From NCBI RefSeq assembly GCF_030815585.1, contig NZ_JAUSWY010000001.1, positions 496,001 through 560,000 of the forward strand: DNA of 64,000 nucleotides, given 5' to 3'. A model generated the notes under the pieces. The model had not been told where the DNA came from. It was given only the letters and a program-made list of their open reading frames with translations, and ran no database searches. Below, piece by piece: positions 1-8,331 of this stretch (the first letter of the stretch is position 1; every line of letters starts with the position of its first letter). The DNA comes from Arthrobacter pascens (GTDB lineage: Bacteria; Actinomycetota; Actinomycetes; Actinomycetales; Micrococcaceae). A program made the translations under genes and the position numbers.

Positions 1-40
1 CCAGACCGTCGAGGTCAGGACGGAGTTGCTTTCCCGGACT

Positions 41-68
41 GCGCTTGGCGCCGCCACCGGCCAAGCGC
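41..68 (-). terminator. possible terminator hairpin after the helicase gene
   Basis: Perfect 9-bp inverted repeat (GCGCTTGGC at 41-49, GCCAAGCGC at 60-68) with a 10-nt loop. It lies 16 nt beyond the stop codon of the leftward helicase gene. There is no T-run after it, so its role as a terminator is inferred from position and stem strength. Confidence 0.4.
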
Positions 69-84
69 GTGCGGGGCCTCCGCC

Positions 85-2475
85 CTAGTTCTGGAAACTA
101 CCCCAGGCGAGATCCGCGTTGGCTGGGAGTGCTTCCACTGCGTCCTTGAGCAGGACATCGATCAGGGTGACTGCGGCTGCCTTATCAAGCGGATTGTTTT
201 TGTTCCCGCATTTGGGGGACTGGACGCAGGACGGGCAACCCGATTCACATTCGCAGGCCTTGATGGCGTCCCGGGTGGCGGAGAGCCACACCTTGGCCTT
301 GTCGAAGCCGCGTTCTGCGAAGCCCGCACCCCCGGGGTGCCCGTCATACACAAAGATGGTGGGCACCCCGGTGTCGGCGTGGACTGCGGTGGATACTCCG
401 CCGATGTCCCAGCGGTCACTGGAGGCCACCAGCGGCAGCAGGCCGATGGCTGCGTGCTCGGCGGCATGAAGAGCTCCGGGGAACTGCGCTTCCATGAGTC
501 CGGCACCCGTCAGTGACCGGTTTTCCACCACAAACCACACGGCCTTCGTGAACAGCTCCCTGGCGCCCAGTTCCAAGGGCTCCTCGCCCAGAATCTCATT
601 CGAAATGAGTGCTTTGCGCTGGAAGGACACCACCTGTGTTGTCACTTTTACATCGCCGAAGTGCACGGCAACATCGCCCCACTGCACCGTCCGCTGCGTC
701 TCCAGGACTTCGATCTGGGTTACGTCCCGCGCGGTGGTGTAAAAGTCCGGGTTGGCTCGACGCACCACCACACAGTGGTCATCTTCGTTCAGGTCCTCCA
801 CCACATAACTGTCGCCCTGGTGGACGTAGACGGCCCCGGTATGTGCCTGGTAGTGGGTCTGGGGCGAATCCATGGTTCCCAGCAGGGAGCCGGTGTCGGC
901 GTCCACGATGCTCACCGGGCCGCCACCGTCTGCCCGCAGATTCACCATGGCGGCGGCGCTTTGGGAGTGCGTCCAGAACCAGCCCGCTGGTCGGCGCCGA
1001 AGGTAGCCCTGAGTCACCAGCTGTCCGAGCAGTTTCTCGGCCGTGCTGCCGAAGAGTTCGAGTTCGGCCACTCCCAGCGGCAGTTCTGCGGCTGCGGCAC
1101 AAAGGTGTGGTCCAAGCACATAGGGATTGGAGGGATCGAACACCGTGGCCTCAACCGAGACATCGAAGATCGCTTCGGGGTGGTTCACCAGATAGGTGTC
1201 CAAAGGATCATCACTGGCCACAAACGCAGCGATGGCGTCCTGGCCGGCACGCCCCGCCCGGCCGATCTGCTGGAACAGCGACGCCCGGGTCCCTGGCCAA
1301 CCCGCCACCAGTACGGCATCCAGTCCGGAGATGTCGATCCCCAGCTCCAAGGCGGAGGTGCTTGAGACTCCCAGCAGCTCGCCGGAACGCAACGATCGTT
1401 CCAGGGCGCGCCGTTCTTCCGGCAGGTAACCTGAGCGGTAGGCGGCCACGCGCTGCGGCAGGCTGGGATCCACGTCTTCCAGGAGGCGTTTGGTGATGGA
1501 CGAAATGGTCTCCGCCCCGCGCCGCGATTTGATAAAGGCAATGGTCCGGATCCGGGAGGAAACCAGGTTCGCCAGCAGGTCGGCCGTTTCCGCCACTGCG
1601 GTGCGGCGCTCCTTGGCACCGTTTTCGCCTTTGAGATCGGTCAGGGCAGGCTCCCAGAACGCCACGGTGGTTGAGCCGTGGGGCGAGCAGTCCTCAGAAA
1701 CGGCGCGGACCGGCGCCCCGATCAGTCGTCCGAAAGACGTGCCCGGTTCAGAGGCTGTGGCTGACGCCGCGATGAAAACCGGCCCGGGATAGGAGGTCCC
1801 TGCACCGTAATAGGCGCAGATGCGGCGTAGCCGGCGCATCAGGTTAGCCACATGCGAGCCGAACACCCCCCGGTAGCTGTGGGCCTCATCCACAATTACG
1901 TATCGCAGCCTGCGGAAGAAACCTGCCCACCAGGCGTGGTTGGGCAGGATGCCGAAGTGCAGCATGTCCGGGTTTGCCAGGATGAAATTTGCGTGGTCCC
2001 GGATCCAGCGGCGGGACGCAGGATCGGTGTCGCCGTCGTAGGTCTCGGCCCGCACAGTCGGCAACTTCAGGGAGCGGATGGCTGCGAGTTGGTCCGCTGC
2101 GAGGGCCTTGGTGGGGGAGAGGTACAGAGTTACGGCGCCGTCGTCGTGGATCTTTCCGGGTTCGGACAGAACACGGAGTTCCGAGCGGTGGATGGCGTCA
2201 AGTGCGGGCAGCTGGTAGGCGAGCGATTTTCCAGAGGCCGTGCCGGTGGCGATGACCACATTCTCGCCTCCGTGGGCAAGGTTGGCCGCCTGGATCTGGT
2301 GGCGGTACGGCTCATGGATGCCGATGGTGCCGTAGGCGGACACCAGATCGGGATGAGCCCATAACGGCCACTCCTCATTGACGGCCTTGCGGGCCGGGAT
2401 GGTGCGGACATGACGGAGCTGTTCCGGATCCGGGCCGCGGCCCAGCAAGGGAATCAGGGAGTCATGGGGGTTCAC
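85..2475 (-). CDS. mrfA: DEAD/DEAH-box helicase, MrfA/DUF1998 type
   Basis: Superfamily 2 ATP-dependent helicase of 796 aa. The N-terminal half carries a Q-motif-like region and Walker A (ATGTASGKS, about residue 76), then the DEAH box in VIVDEAHSYRG (about 195) and motif III (SATA). The second RecA domain has the Q..GRAGR motif (QQIGRAGRAG, near 410). The C-terminus has the DUF1998 four-cysteine cluster (CECESGCPSCVQSPKCG, about 745-760), which in the Bacillus MrfA family binds zinc and supports repair of mitomycin-type damage. The start is GTG at 2473-2475; no strong Shine-Dalgarno sequence is visible. It runs opposite to most neighbouring genes as a single transcription unit. Family assignment is firm; the repair role is transferred from family members. 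Confidence 0.9.
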   Translation of the reverse strand: MNPHDSLIPLLGRGPDPEQLRHVRTIPARKAVNEEWPLWAHPDLVSAYGTIGIHEPYRHQIQAANLAHGGENVVIATGTASGKSLAYQLPALDAIHRSELRVLSEPGKIHDDGAVTLYLSPTKALAADQLAAIRSLKLPTVRAETYDGDTDPASRRWIRDHANFILANPDMLHFGILPNHAWWAGFFRRLRYVIVDEAHSYRGVFGSHVANLMRRLRRICAYYGAGTSYPGPVFIAASATASEPGTSFGRLIGAPVRAVSEDCSPHGSTTVAFWEPALTDLKGENGAKERRTAVAETADLLANLVSSRIRTIAFIKSRRGAETISSITKRLLEDVDPSLPQRVAAYRSGYLPEERRALERSLRSGELLGVSSTSALELGIDISGLDAVLVAGWPGTRASLFQQIGRAGRAGQDAIAAFVASDDPLDTYLVNHPEAIFDVSVEATVFDPSNPYVLGPHLCAAAAELPLGVAELELFGSTAEKLLGQLVTQGYLRRRPAGWFWTHSQSAAAMVNLRADGGGPVSIVDADTGSLLGTMDSPQTHYQAHTGAVYVHQGDSYVVEDLNEDDHCVVVRRANPDFYTTARDVTQIEVLETQRTVQWGDVAVHFGDVKVTTQVVSFQRKALISNEILGEEPLELGARELFTKAVWFVVENRSLTGAGLMEAQFPGALHAAEHAAIGLLPLVASSDRWDIGGVSTAVHADTGVPTIFVYDGHPGGAGFAERGFDKAKVWLSATRDAIKACECESGCPSCVQSPKCGNKNNPLDKAAAVTLIDVLLKDAVEALPANADLAWGSFQN

Positions 2476-2545
2476 CCCAACATTCTTTCATCCGGGAAAA
2501 AATCACTCGGCGGAAAATCGCCCGGGCCAGGTCATTCTGCCCCGG

Positions 2546-3238
2546 TCAGACGACGGAAAGATCAGAGCCTTCGTCCGAGGCGGAAAGCATCAGAACGTGG
2601 CAAACTGTCGACCAGCCCAGGTGGGAATACAGCTTTTGCCCGTCAAGGGACGCGAGGAGCAGTCCGTTCTCCACATCGTGTTCGAAAGCCTGGGCGGCCA
2701 GCGCCTTCATGATGAAGCTGCCCAGGCCGCGGCGCTGAAAGGCCGGTTCCGTGACGATTTTGTCGAAGATTGCCGTTTCGCCCACCACAAAAACCCTGCC
2801 GCTGGCGGCTACGGTGTCACCGGATCGGACCACCGCGTGGTGCACACCGTCCAGCTCAGAGGTGGCCACCGAGAGGTCATCGTCGGAGAGCCAGGGATCT
2901 TCCGAGTCCTGGGTTTCCATGTCCACGATCATCATCGACTGGGAGGCGGAGGTGACGTTCAGCGCGTGCGTTTCGGCCAGGTGGATGTAACGGGCGACGT
3001 CGTTGGTCAGGATGGTCAGGATCCTGGCGGGGGCTTCGGCGGTCTTGGCGGCCAAGGAGGCGAACTCGCCGTCGCTTGGGTCGTGGGCGAAATACTCCCA
3101 TTCCCCGGTGGTGTCGGCCCGCAGTGCGGCGGGGAAGCGGCCCTCGGTGGCAGTCTGGTAACCGCGGCAGCCGGCCCAGCCGGCTACCCAGACTTCAAGA
3201 AGGTGGGTGATGTCTCCAACCATGGCGTCCGGACTCAT
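2546..3238 (-). CDS. GNAT family N-acetyltransferase
   Basis: Protein of 230 aa with a C-terminal GNAT fold. The acetyl-CoA pyrophosphate-binding motif A is visible as FQRRGLGSFIMKAL (about residues 167-180), followed by the motif B region ending in KLYSHLGW. The N-terminal 100 residues resemble the extra lobe seen in some actinobacterial acetyltransferases, and the acceptor substrate cannot be told. The ATG lies exactly 6 nt after a TAGTCT box on the minus strand (3247-3252), so the mRNA is probably leaderless. It is divergent from the membrane protein gene at 3332, with under 100 bp for both promoters. Confidence 0.85.
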   Translation of the reverse strand: MSPDAMVGDITHLLEVWVAGWAGCRGYQTATEGRFPAALRADTTGEWEYFAHDPSDGEFASLAAKTAEAPARILTILTNDVARYIHLAETHALNVTSASQSMMIVDMETQDSEDPWLSDDDLSVATSELDGVHHAVVRSGDTVAASGRVFVVGETAIFDKIVTEPAFQRRGLGSFIMKALAAQAFEHDVENGLLLASLDGQKLYSHLGWSTVCHVLMLSASDEGSDLSVV

Positions 3239-3331
3239 GGGATGAGACTATTCCAGCCCTGTCGCAAGCAACAGGGGTTCGGTGCTTCGATGTGACTTGA
3301 TTATGCAATTGTGATGGGGGAACACTGACTT

Positions 3332-3853
3332 ATGCCTGCCGAGCGACTGCGCCCTGACGCGTTCAACCCTGACGCGTTCAACCCTGACGCCAGCGCCCCT
3401 GGGGGACGGCATCCCGCCCCAGTCAGATTCCCGTCGACGCTGCTGGCGTGTCTTGCAGCAACTGTGGCAGTTGTTGGCAGCGCCAGGAGCTGGGAGGCCG
3501 CCACGGGAGTGAGTTTTTGGGCCTGGCTGGCCTGTGGTCTGCTTCCACTGGTGACTGGCGCATTGATCCATCGGAGATTCAAAGGGCCTGTGGCGTTCCT
3601 CGGTTCCCGGACGGAGGCACCCGGAGCGAAAAGGCCAGGACGCGGCGGACTGCTGGCCGCCGTCGTCCTCTTTCTGGTGCCGAGGCTTGTTGGCGACGGC
3701 GCCGCGGCCGTGGTCAGCAACAGCGGGGCGGGTGGCCTCTTGGCCGCCGCGACGGCAACAGCGGTGACTTTCGCCGTCGTCATCGTGGGCTATCGGGCAG
3801 CCGAGACGGCCCTGAGCAGGCGCGACGCAGCGGCAGCCGCGCAGCAGCCCTAA
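3332..3853 (+). CDS. small membrane protein of unknown function
   Basis: Hypothetical protein of 173 aa with no recognised domain. Residues about 30-70 form one or two hydrophobic segments (TLLACLAATVAVVG and FWAWLACGLLPLVTGALI) and residues about 105-155 form two more, so a four-helix membrane protein is likely. The N-terminus before the first helix contains an in-frame 15-bp tandem repeat (3354-3383) that gives the peptide repeat PDAFN twice. A G-rich stretch (GGGGGA) about 9 nt before the ATG can serve as ribosome site. It ends about 50 bp before trhO in the same direction. Function cannot be assigned. Confidence 0.6.
   Translation: MPAERLRPDAFNPDAFNPDASAPGGRHPAPVRFPSTLLACLAATVAVVGSARSWEAATGVSFWAWLACGLLPLVTGALIHRRFKGPVAFLGSRTEAPGAKRPGRGGLLAAVVLFLVPRLVGDGAAAVVSNSGAGGLLAAATATAVTFAVVIVGYRAAETALSRRDAAAAAQQP
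3354..3383 (+). repeat. 15-bp tandem repeat in coding sequence
   Basis: Two perfect copies of CTGACGCGTTCAACC followed by a partial third copy, inside the N-terminal coding region of the small membrane protein. The unit is a multiple of three, so copy-number change would keep the frame. Confidence 0.8.
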
Positions 3854-3904
3854 GCGGACGCCCGCCGGTGGGTGCGTTTTGGGCGACCCAGTACCCTTAA
3901 ATAC

Positions 3905-4798
3905 GTGGCTTTGAACCGAATTGTGCTCTTTTACGGCTTTACCCCCATCGCGGATCCGGACGCGGTGCGGCTCTGGCAGCGCGCCCTGTGCGAGAAACTC
4001 GGGCTGACCGGGCGCATCCTCATCTCCCGGGACGGCATCAACGCCACGGTGGGCGGCGAGATCGGCGCGGTTAAGCAGTATGTGAAGACCACGCGCGAAT
4101 ACAGGGGCTTCCACGGCATCGACGTGAAATGGTCCGACGGCGGCGCGGAGGACTTCCCCCGCCTCAGCGTCAAGGTCCGGGACGAGATTGTCTCTTTCGG
4201 CGCCCCCGGTGAACTCAAGGTGGACGCCAACGGTGTGGTGGGCGGCGGCACGCACCTCAAGCCCGAAGAACTGCACGAACTGGTGGAGGCCAAAAAGCAG
4301 ACCGGCCAGGCAGTGAAGTTCTTTGACGGACGCAACGCCTTCGAGGCCCAGATCGGCAAGTTCAAGGACGCGATCGTCCCGGACGTGGCCACCACTCACG
4401 ACTTCATCAGAGAACTTGATTCCGGCAAGTATGACGACCTCAAGGACCAGCCGATAGTCACCTACTGCACCGGCGGCATCCGCTGCGAGGTCCTCTCCAG
4501 CCTGATGGTGAACCGTGGCTTTTCGGAGGTCTACCAGCTGGACGGCGGCATTGTCCGCTACGGCGAAACCTTCAAGGACCAGGGCCTCTGGGAAGGGTCG
4601 TTGTATGTCTTCGACAAGCGCATGCACCTGGAGTTCAGCGAGGATGCCAAGACCATCGGCGAGTGTGTCCGCTGCGCCGCGCCTACCAGCAAGTTCGAAA
4701 ACTGCTCCAACCCCAGCTGCCGCACCCTCACGCTGTACTGCACTGAATGCGCTTCCCGTCCGGAGACGTTGCGCTGCCCCGAAGGCTGCGCGGCCTGA
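3905..4798 (+). CDS. trhO: tRNA uridine(34) hydroxylase TrhO (rhodanese family, YceA)
   Basis: Protein of 297 aa from GTG 3905. It has the N-terminal ferredoxin-like domain ([12 protein letters not shown] onward), a central rhodanese domain with catalytic cysteine in YCTGGIRCE (about residue 190), and a C-terminal cysteine-rich segment (CVRCAAP, CSNPSC, CTEC, CPEGC) typical of TrhO. TrhO family members make 5-hydroxyuridine at the wobble base of tRNAs. The longer reading frame from ATG 3872 adds 11 residues without homology. GTG 3905 is preferred because it lies 7 nt after a TACCCT box (3892-3897), the leaderless arrangement seen in several neighbours, and because family members begin at this point. 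Confidence 0.92.
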   Translation: MALNRIVLFYGFTPIADPDAVRLWQRALCEKLGLTGRILISRDGINATVGGEIGAVKQYVKTTREYRGFHGIDVKWSDGGAEDFPRLSVKVRDEIVSFGAPGELKVDANGVVGGGTHLKPEELHELVEAKKQTGQAVKFFDGRNAFEAQIGKFKDAIVPDVATTHDFIRELDSGKYDDLKDQPIVTYCTGGIRCEVLSSLMVNRGFSEVYQLDGGIVRYGETFKDQGLWEGSLYVFDKRMHLEFSEDAKTIGECVRCAAPTSKFENCSNPSCRTLTLYCTECASRPETLRCPEGCAA

Positions 4799-4829
4799 GG
4801 GCCAGTCCGCCGTAACCAGCAGTCAGGAG

Positions 4830-5423
4830 TCAGCGCCGGATTAGGCGGTAGGCATAGTTGGCGGCTGAGCGTGCCTCCATCCGGAAGGTCAGCACAGAGT
4901 CCCTGGACAGGTAGACCACGTTCTCCCGGCTCGATCCGCAGCGCAGGCCCACATCCACCATGGTGAAATCGTCGGTGCGCACCGTGAAGTTGACCCGCCG
5001 CTGACCCTTGCACGCCAAGGCCAGGGCGTACGTTCCGGTCGGAAATTGCGGGGCGCTCTCGATCCTCACCTCGCCCGCCGACAGCAGACCGTGGCCCGTG
5101 TGGAGGACCTCGCGTCCCGTGTCGGGCAGCGCCTGTTCCAGCCAGCGGCCCATTTCGGCCTCGCTGACGGGCGGGCCGTCCCGGGGGTCGCGCGTGAACA
5201 CAGGGTCCGTGACGGCCGGCGCCGCCGAGCCGGCAGGTTCCCGGCTCCCGCCGTCGTCGAACGTGTACTCACACCCCGTGAGTGACGCGCCGGCCACAAG
5301 AGTGCCTGCGGTCCAGAGCACGACGGTGGCCCTGGTCCGGGTGCGCAGCGTCGCCGTCCGGGACGGGGAATAGCCAGGGACGGGAACCGCAGCGCGGCGG
5401 ATGGGCCCCTTCGAGGCGGGCAT
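4830..5423 (-). CDS. lipoprotein of unknown function (paralogue of the 5610-6047 gene)
   Basis: Protein of 197 aa. An arginine-rich N-terminus precedes a hydrophobic segment and a lipobox (SLTGC, about residue 50), so it is probably a secreted lipoprotein. The C-terminal 90 residues (FPTGTYALALACKG ... AANYAYRLIRR) align with the C-terminus of the lipoprotein encoded just upstream on the same strand (VPAGTYTLTLVCEG ... LLYAYQLAAAG), with conserved Cys in each strand (LACKG, GLRCGS). The pair therefore arose by duplication. The ATG lies 6 nt after a TACAGT box (minus strand), suggesting a leaderless transcript of its own. No known domain is recognised. Confidence 0.7.
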   Translation of the reverse strand: MPASKGPIRRAAVPVPGYSPSRTATLRTRTRATVVLWTAGTLVAGASLTGCEYTFDDGGSREPAGSAAPAVTDPVFTRDPRDGPPVSEAEMGRWLEQALPDTGREVLHTGHGLLSAGEVRIESAPQFPTGTYALALACKGQRRVNFTVRTDDFTMVDVGLRCGSSRENVVYLSRDSVLTFRMEARSAANYAYRLIRR

Positions 5424-5609
5424 ACTCTGACTGTAGGCCCGGGACTGGCGGCAAACCAGAGGGTGCCTCCCCCTAATGCAGGACTAGGGTTTCGGCCGGG
5501 TGGGGGATGCCGCCGGCGGTGCCTGCCGCGGCCACTTCTGCTGGCGGGGCACCTTCTCCAGGCGCATGGCGCCGACACAGTGTCCTGCGGGGCCAGCCAA
5601 GGAACCCGA

Positions 5610-6047
5610 CTACCCGGCCGCTGCCAGCTGGTACGCGTAGAGCAGGGGTGCATCCACGCTCGATGCACTGATTTCCAGCGGGCCGGACTCCGCAACGGTG
5701 ACCTTGACGCTCTCGCGGGTGCGGTAGCAGGCCGCGCCCAAGTCGGCCAATTCGCGGCCCCCGGAACGCACCGCCAGGAATGCCTTGCCTCCGCCTTCGC
5801 ACACCAGCGTCAACGTGTAGGTACCTGCTGGCACCTCCTCTGTGTGGGCCCTCGGCTGCGCGTTGAGGATCTTCCCGGAGTCCGCCGCCACCGTTCCGGC
5901 AGCGGATGGCAGCGCCGTGGCCTGCCACGCCGGCACGTCCGCGTTCTCGACCGAAACCTGCTGCCCACAGCCGGAAACGGCCAGCAGGGCGGCGGCCGCT
6001 GCCACCCAGGAAGCTGCCCGCGGGAAGGAGGGAAGAAGGAGAGCCAT
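5610..6047 (-). CDS. short lipoprotein of unknown function (paralogue of the 4830-5423 gene)
   Basis: Protein of 145 aa with a classic lipoprotein signal peptide: Arg near the start, a hydrophobic AAAALLAV core and lipobox AVSGC (about residue 26). The mature part is a compact, probably beta-rich domain with two conserved cysteines (LVCEG, AACYR) shared with the downstream paralogue. The ATG follows a TAAATT box by 6 nt; a GGAGG is present but lies one base before the ATG, too close to act as a normal ribosome site, so a leaderless start is favoured. It lies between the paralogue and the ligase-like gene at 6071. Confidence 0.72.
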   Translation of the reverse strand: MALLLPSFPRAASWVAAAAALLAVSGCGQQVSVENADVPAWQATALPSAAGTVAADSGKILNAQPRAHTEEVPAGTYTLTLVCEGGGKAFLAVRSGGRELADLGAACYRTRESVKVTVAESGPLEISASSVDAPLLYAYQLAAAG

Positions 6048-6070
6048 GCCTCCAATTTACCCGGCAAACG

Positions 6071-7228
6071 CTACCCTGCGATCAGCTCCAGCACCTCGCC
6101 CCGGTGCAGTGCCAGATAGACGCGGTCCCGCAGCGCATTGGCCTCAGGGTCAGTCAATGTCCGGTCCAACGGCTGCAGCACCAGCCGCAGCAGCACGTTC
6201 ACCTGGCCGGAAGACATCCGCAAACGCTCGACGGCGGCCGGCGGCAGCTCCGCCGTCGGCGTTACGGCCTTGACCTCCAGGGCCGCCAGGACCTCTGCGT
6301 CCTGCCCCAGGGCGTCACGGGCCAGGTCGCCGAGAAGTTCGACGTCGGCGTCGGCTTCGGAAGGCAGCACCAGGGAAAGGTCGCGCCGGATTTCAGGCAT
6401 GGCCGAGACGGGACGGTACGGCGAGAGGTCCAGCAGCTGGGCCTGGATCTCCGGGTGCGTGGAACGCAAGAGCCTGATGTCCGTGATTCCCTTGCGCAGC
6501 ATCAGCGCCCGGTCCAGCCCCATGCCGAGCGCCAGACCGGCCCAACGGCGGGGATCCAGGCCGGAACCGCGGAGGACAGGCGCGGCCACCAGGCCGCATT
6601 CTGCCAGTTCCAGCCATTCGCCGCGCCCGTCCGGCTGGCTGACAAGGACGTCCAGCTGCCGTCCGGCTGCGGTGTAGCTGTGGCGGGCGGGCGTGGCGCG
6701 CCACCGGACGTCGGGGTACTCGGCAGCGGGAAGGACGGCCTCCACCACGGCCGCCGTCATCGCTTCGAGATCTGCCTGACCCAGCAGGCCGCGTGCCTTC
6801 AGTCGCCAGAGATCCACCTGGTGCGGGGCTCCCACGTGGGTGCGGTCGATCGCGTCGCGCCGGTACACCAGGCCCGGAAGGACGTGAAGCCGGTCGTAGT
6901 GGCCCAGCTCGCCGCGGAGCGAATCCAGCAGGGCGGGGATGCCCGAGGAGGTGTGGCTGCGGAGCATCACCGTGGGGCTCACGTGGCGGGAATAACGCGA
7001 GTCCCGTGTGACGTCGTCGGGGGAATATCCCAGCCGATCGTAGTTGTCGGCAGTGGCCACCAGCGGACTGAGGCGGTGCGTCCGGGACGTCACCGCCCAG
7101 AGGCGTTCCAGGCCGGCCACGACGTCGGCGAGGAGCAGCTGCATGGCGTGCGGGCCGGCGTCGGGATCGGACAGGTCACGCAGGGACAGGGCGGAATTGA
7201 GCCGGGCAAGGGAGAGGTACTTTTTCAT
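6071..7228 (-). CDS. srmL: PheS-related ligase of unknown substrate (SrmL type) with a FDX-ACB domain
   Basis: Protein of 385 aa related to the catalytic alpha subunit of phenylalanyl-tRNA synthetase. Class II signatures are seen: a motif-2-like region (SRHVSPTVMLRSHTS then LPGLVYRRDAID, about residues 80-130) and motif 3 (GLALGMGLDRALMLRKGI, about 235-252). The last 95 residues (EIRRDLSLVLPS ... ALRDRVYLAL) form an FDX-ACB domain, normally found at the C-terminus of PheT or in single-chain mitochondrial PheRS. The N-terminal coiled-coil tRNA-binding arm of bacterial PheS is missing. It sits away from any PheT gene, so it is unlikely to be the cell's PheRS. The name follows the family 'PheS-related mystery ligase'; substrate unknown. 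Confidence 0.75.
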   Translation of the reverse strand: MKKYLSLARLNSALSLRDLSDPDAGPHAMQLLLADVVAGLERLWAVTSRTHRLSPLVATADNYDRLGYSPDDVTRDSRYSRHVSPTVMLRSHTSSGIPALLDSLRGELGHYDRLHVLPGLVYRRDAIDRTHVGAPHQVDLWRLKARGLLGQADLEAMTAAVVEAVLPAAEYPDVRWRATPARHSYTAAGRQLDVLVSQPDGRGEWLELAECGLVAAPVLRGSGLDPRRWAGLALGMGLDRALMLRKGITDIRLLRSTHPEIQAQLLDLSPYRPVSAMPEIRRDLSLVLPSEADADVELLGDLARDALGQDAEVLAALEVKAVTPTAELPPAAVERLRMSSGQVNVLLRLVLQPLDRTLTDPEANALRDRVYLALHRGEVLELIAG

Positions 7229-7428
7229 GGCGGGTCCTAGGGTGCGTCAGTTTGCGGGAGGGAGGGGAATGGCCCTCAGCCGCTGCGCCGGACGGACCCC
7301 GGCAGCTCCAGTCAGGCGCGCGATGGGAAGCCCGTGCGGCCGGTAAGCGGCCGAGGGCTGATAAATCGCTGCTGCGTGTGCATGCGTCCATGATACGCCC
7401 GGCGGTCACAACCATCTTGAGCGAGCTC

Positions 7429-7459
7429 TTGACCTTGACGCTACGTCAACATCTACAGT
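7429..7459 (+). promoter_or_regulatory. MerR-type promoter with 19-bp spacer and internal operator
   Basis: A -35 TTGACC (7429-7434) and -10 TACAGT (7454-7459) are separated by 19 bp, the over-long spacing that MerR-family activators correct by twisting DNA. The spacer holds a perfect dyad, TTGACG-CTA-CGTCAA (7435-7449). The gene immediately downstream encodes a MerR/TipA protein, so autoregulation is very likely. Confidence 0.85.
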
Positions 7460-7492
7460 CGAGGTATCGGCCCGCTCAGGAAGGAGGAGGAG

Positions 7493-8260
7493 ATGGACTG
7501 GTCCATCCAGGACATAGCCCGGATCGCAGGCACCACCAGCAGGACGCTGCGCCACTACGACGACATCGGCCTGCTCAAACCGAGCCGGACGGGGCACAAC
7601 GGCTACCGGTATTACAACCAGGACGCGCTGGTGCAGCTCCAGCGCATCCTGCTCCTGCGCGGGTTGGGCCTTGGCCTGCCGGTGATCAGCCAGGTGCTCG
7701 ACGACCAGGCGGACGCCGCCAAGGCGCTCGCCGGCCATCTGGAGTGGCTCAGGCAGGAGCAGGACAGGCTGGCGCGGCAGATCGCGTCGGTCAGGCAAAC
7801 CATTGACGCAGTGAAAGGAGGCGGCGAAATCATGGCAGAGGACATGTTCAACGGTTTCGACCACACGCAGTACAAGGATGAGGTGGAGGAGCGCTGGGGG
7901 AAGGACGCGTATGCGAAGGGGGATTCGTGGTGGCGCGGCATGAGCGCCGAGGAGAAGAGCGCCTGGAAGCAGCGCTCGCAGCAATTGGGCGCTGACTGGA
8001 TTGCGGCCGCCACCGCCGGCATCGCACCGGACAGTGCGGAAGCCCAGGCCGTTGCGAAGCGTCATATCGAATGGCTGACGGCAATTCCCGGCACACCGGC
8101 CTCTGACAAGGGCGGGGGCAAGGCGGGCGTCAAGGCGTACGTCACCGGTCTCGGCGAGATGTACGTGGCTGACCCGCGGTTCGGCGCGAACTACGGGGGC
8201 CACGAGGGGGCGGTCTTCGTCCGGGATGCGCTGAGGTTCTACGCGGAGCAGAACCTGTAA
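7493..8260 (+). CDS. MerR-family regulator with TipAS antibiotic-recognition domain
   Basis: Protein of 255 aa. Residues 1-70 are a MerR winged helix (IQDIARIAGTTSRTLRHYDDIGLLKPSR), followed by a coiled-coil dimerisation helix (about 75-110) and a C-terminal TipAS domain (about 120-250, with EEKSAWKQRSQQLGADW and MYVADPRFGANYGG). In Streptomyces TipA this domain captures thiopeptides and switches on transcription; ligands of Arthrobacter homologues are largely unknown. An internal ATG (7831) after AAAGGAGG could give a free TipAS form, as in Streptomyces, where a short form is made. The main start has a strong AAGGAGGAGG just upstream. No efflux gene is adjacent, so the regulator may act on itself and on distant targets. 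Confidence 0.9.
   Translation: MDWSIQDIARIAGTTSRTLRHYDDIGLLKPSRTGHNGYRYYNQDALVQLQRILLLRGLGLGLPVISQVLDDQADAAKALAGHLEWLRQEQDRLARQIASVRQTIDAVKGGGEIMAEDMFNGFDHTQYKDEVEERWGKDAYAKGDSWWRGMSAEEKSAWKQRSQQLGADWIAAATAGIAPDSAEAQAVAKRHIEWLTAIPGTPASDKGGGKAGVKAYVTGLGEMYVADPRFGANYGGHEGAVFVRDALRFYAEQNL
7815..7833 (+). promoter_or_regulatory. internal ribosome binding site for a free TipAS-domain form
   Basis: Within the regulator gene, an AAAGGAGG sequence (7815-7822) stands a few bases before the in-frame ATG at 7831. Translation from here would give the ligand-binding domain alone (about 143 aa, beginning MAEDMF). Streptomyces tipA is known to make both TipAL and TipAS; here it is inferred from the sequence. 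Confidence 0.5.
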
Positions 8261-8278
8261 CCGCCCGTCGTCGACGGG

Positions 8279-8311
8279 GGGATGCGGGGGCGGGAAACGC
8301 CCCGGCATCCC
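8279..8311 (+). terminator. hairpin terminator candidate after the TipA-like gene
   Basis: GGGATGC (8279-8285) pairs with GCATCCC (8305-8311), and inner GGGGCG/CGCCCC pairs extend the stem around a GAAA loop. It lies 19 nt beyond the stop codon. There is no T-tract after it; termination is inferred. Confidence 0.5.
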
Positions 8312-8331
8312 GCCGCCAATAGACTTGACCG

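Noticed and set aside
3248..4627. 459-codon open frame antisense to trhO
   Set aside because: Third-position GC bias opens antisense frames; its translation is low in normal domain features and trhO on the other strand is clearly conserved.
5906..7240. 444-codon plus-strand frame opposite the PheS-like gene
   Set aside because: Its translation is rich in Arg/Gln/His/Gly with no domain, while the minus strand encodes class II synthetase motifs.
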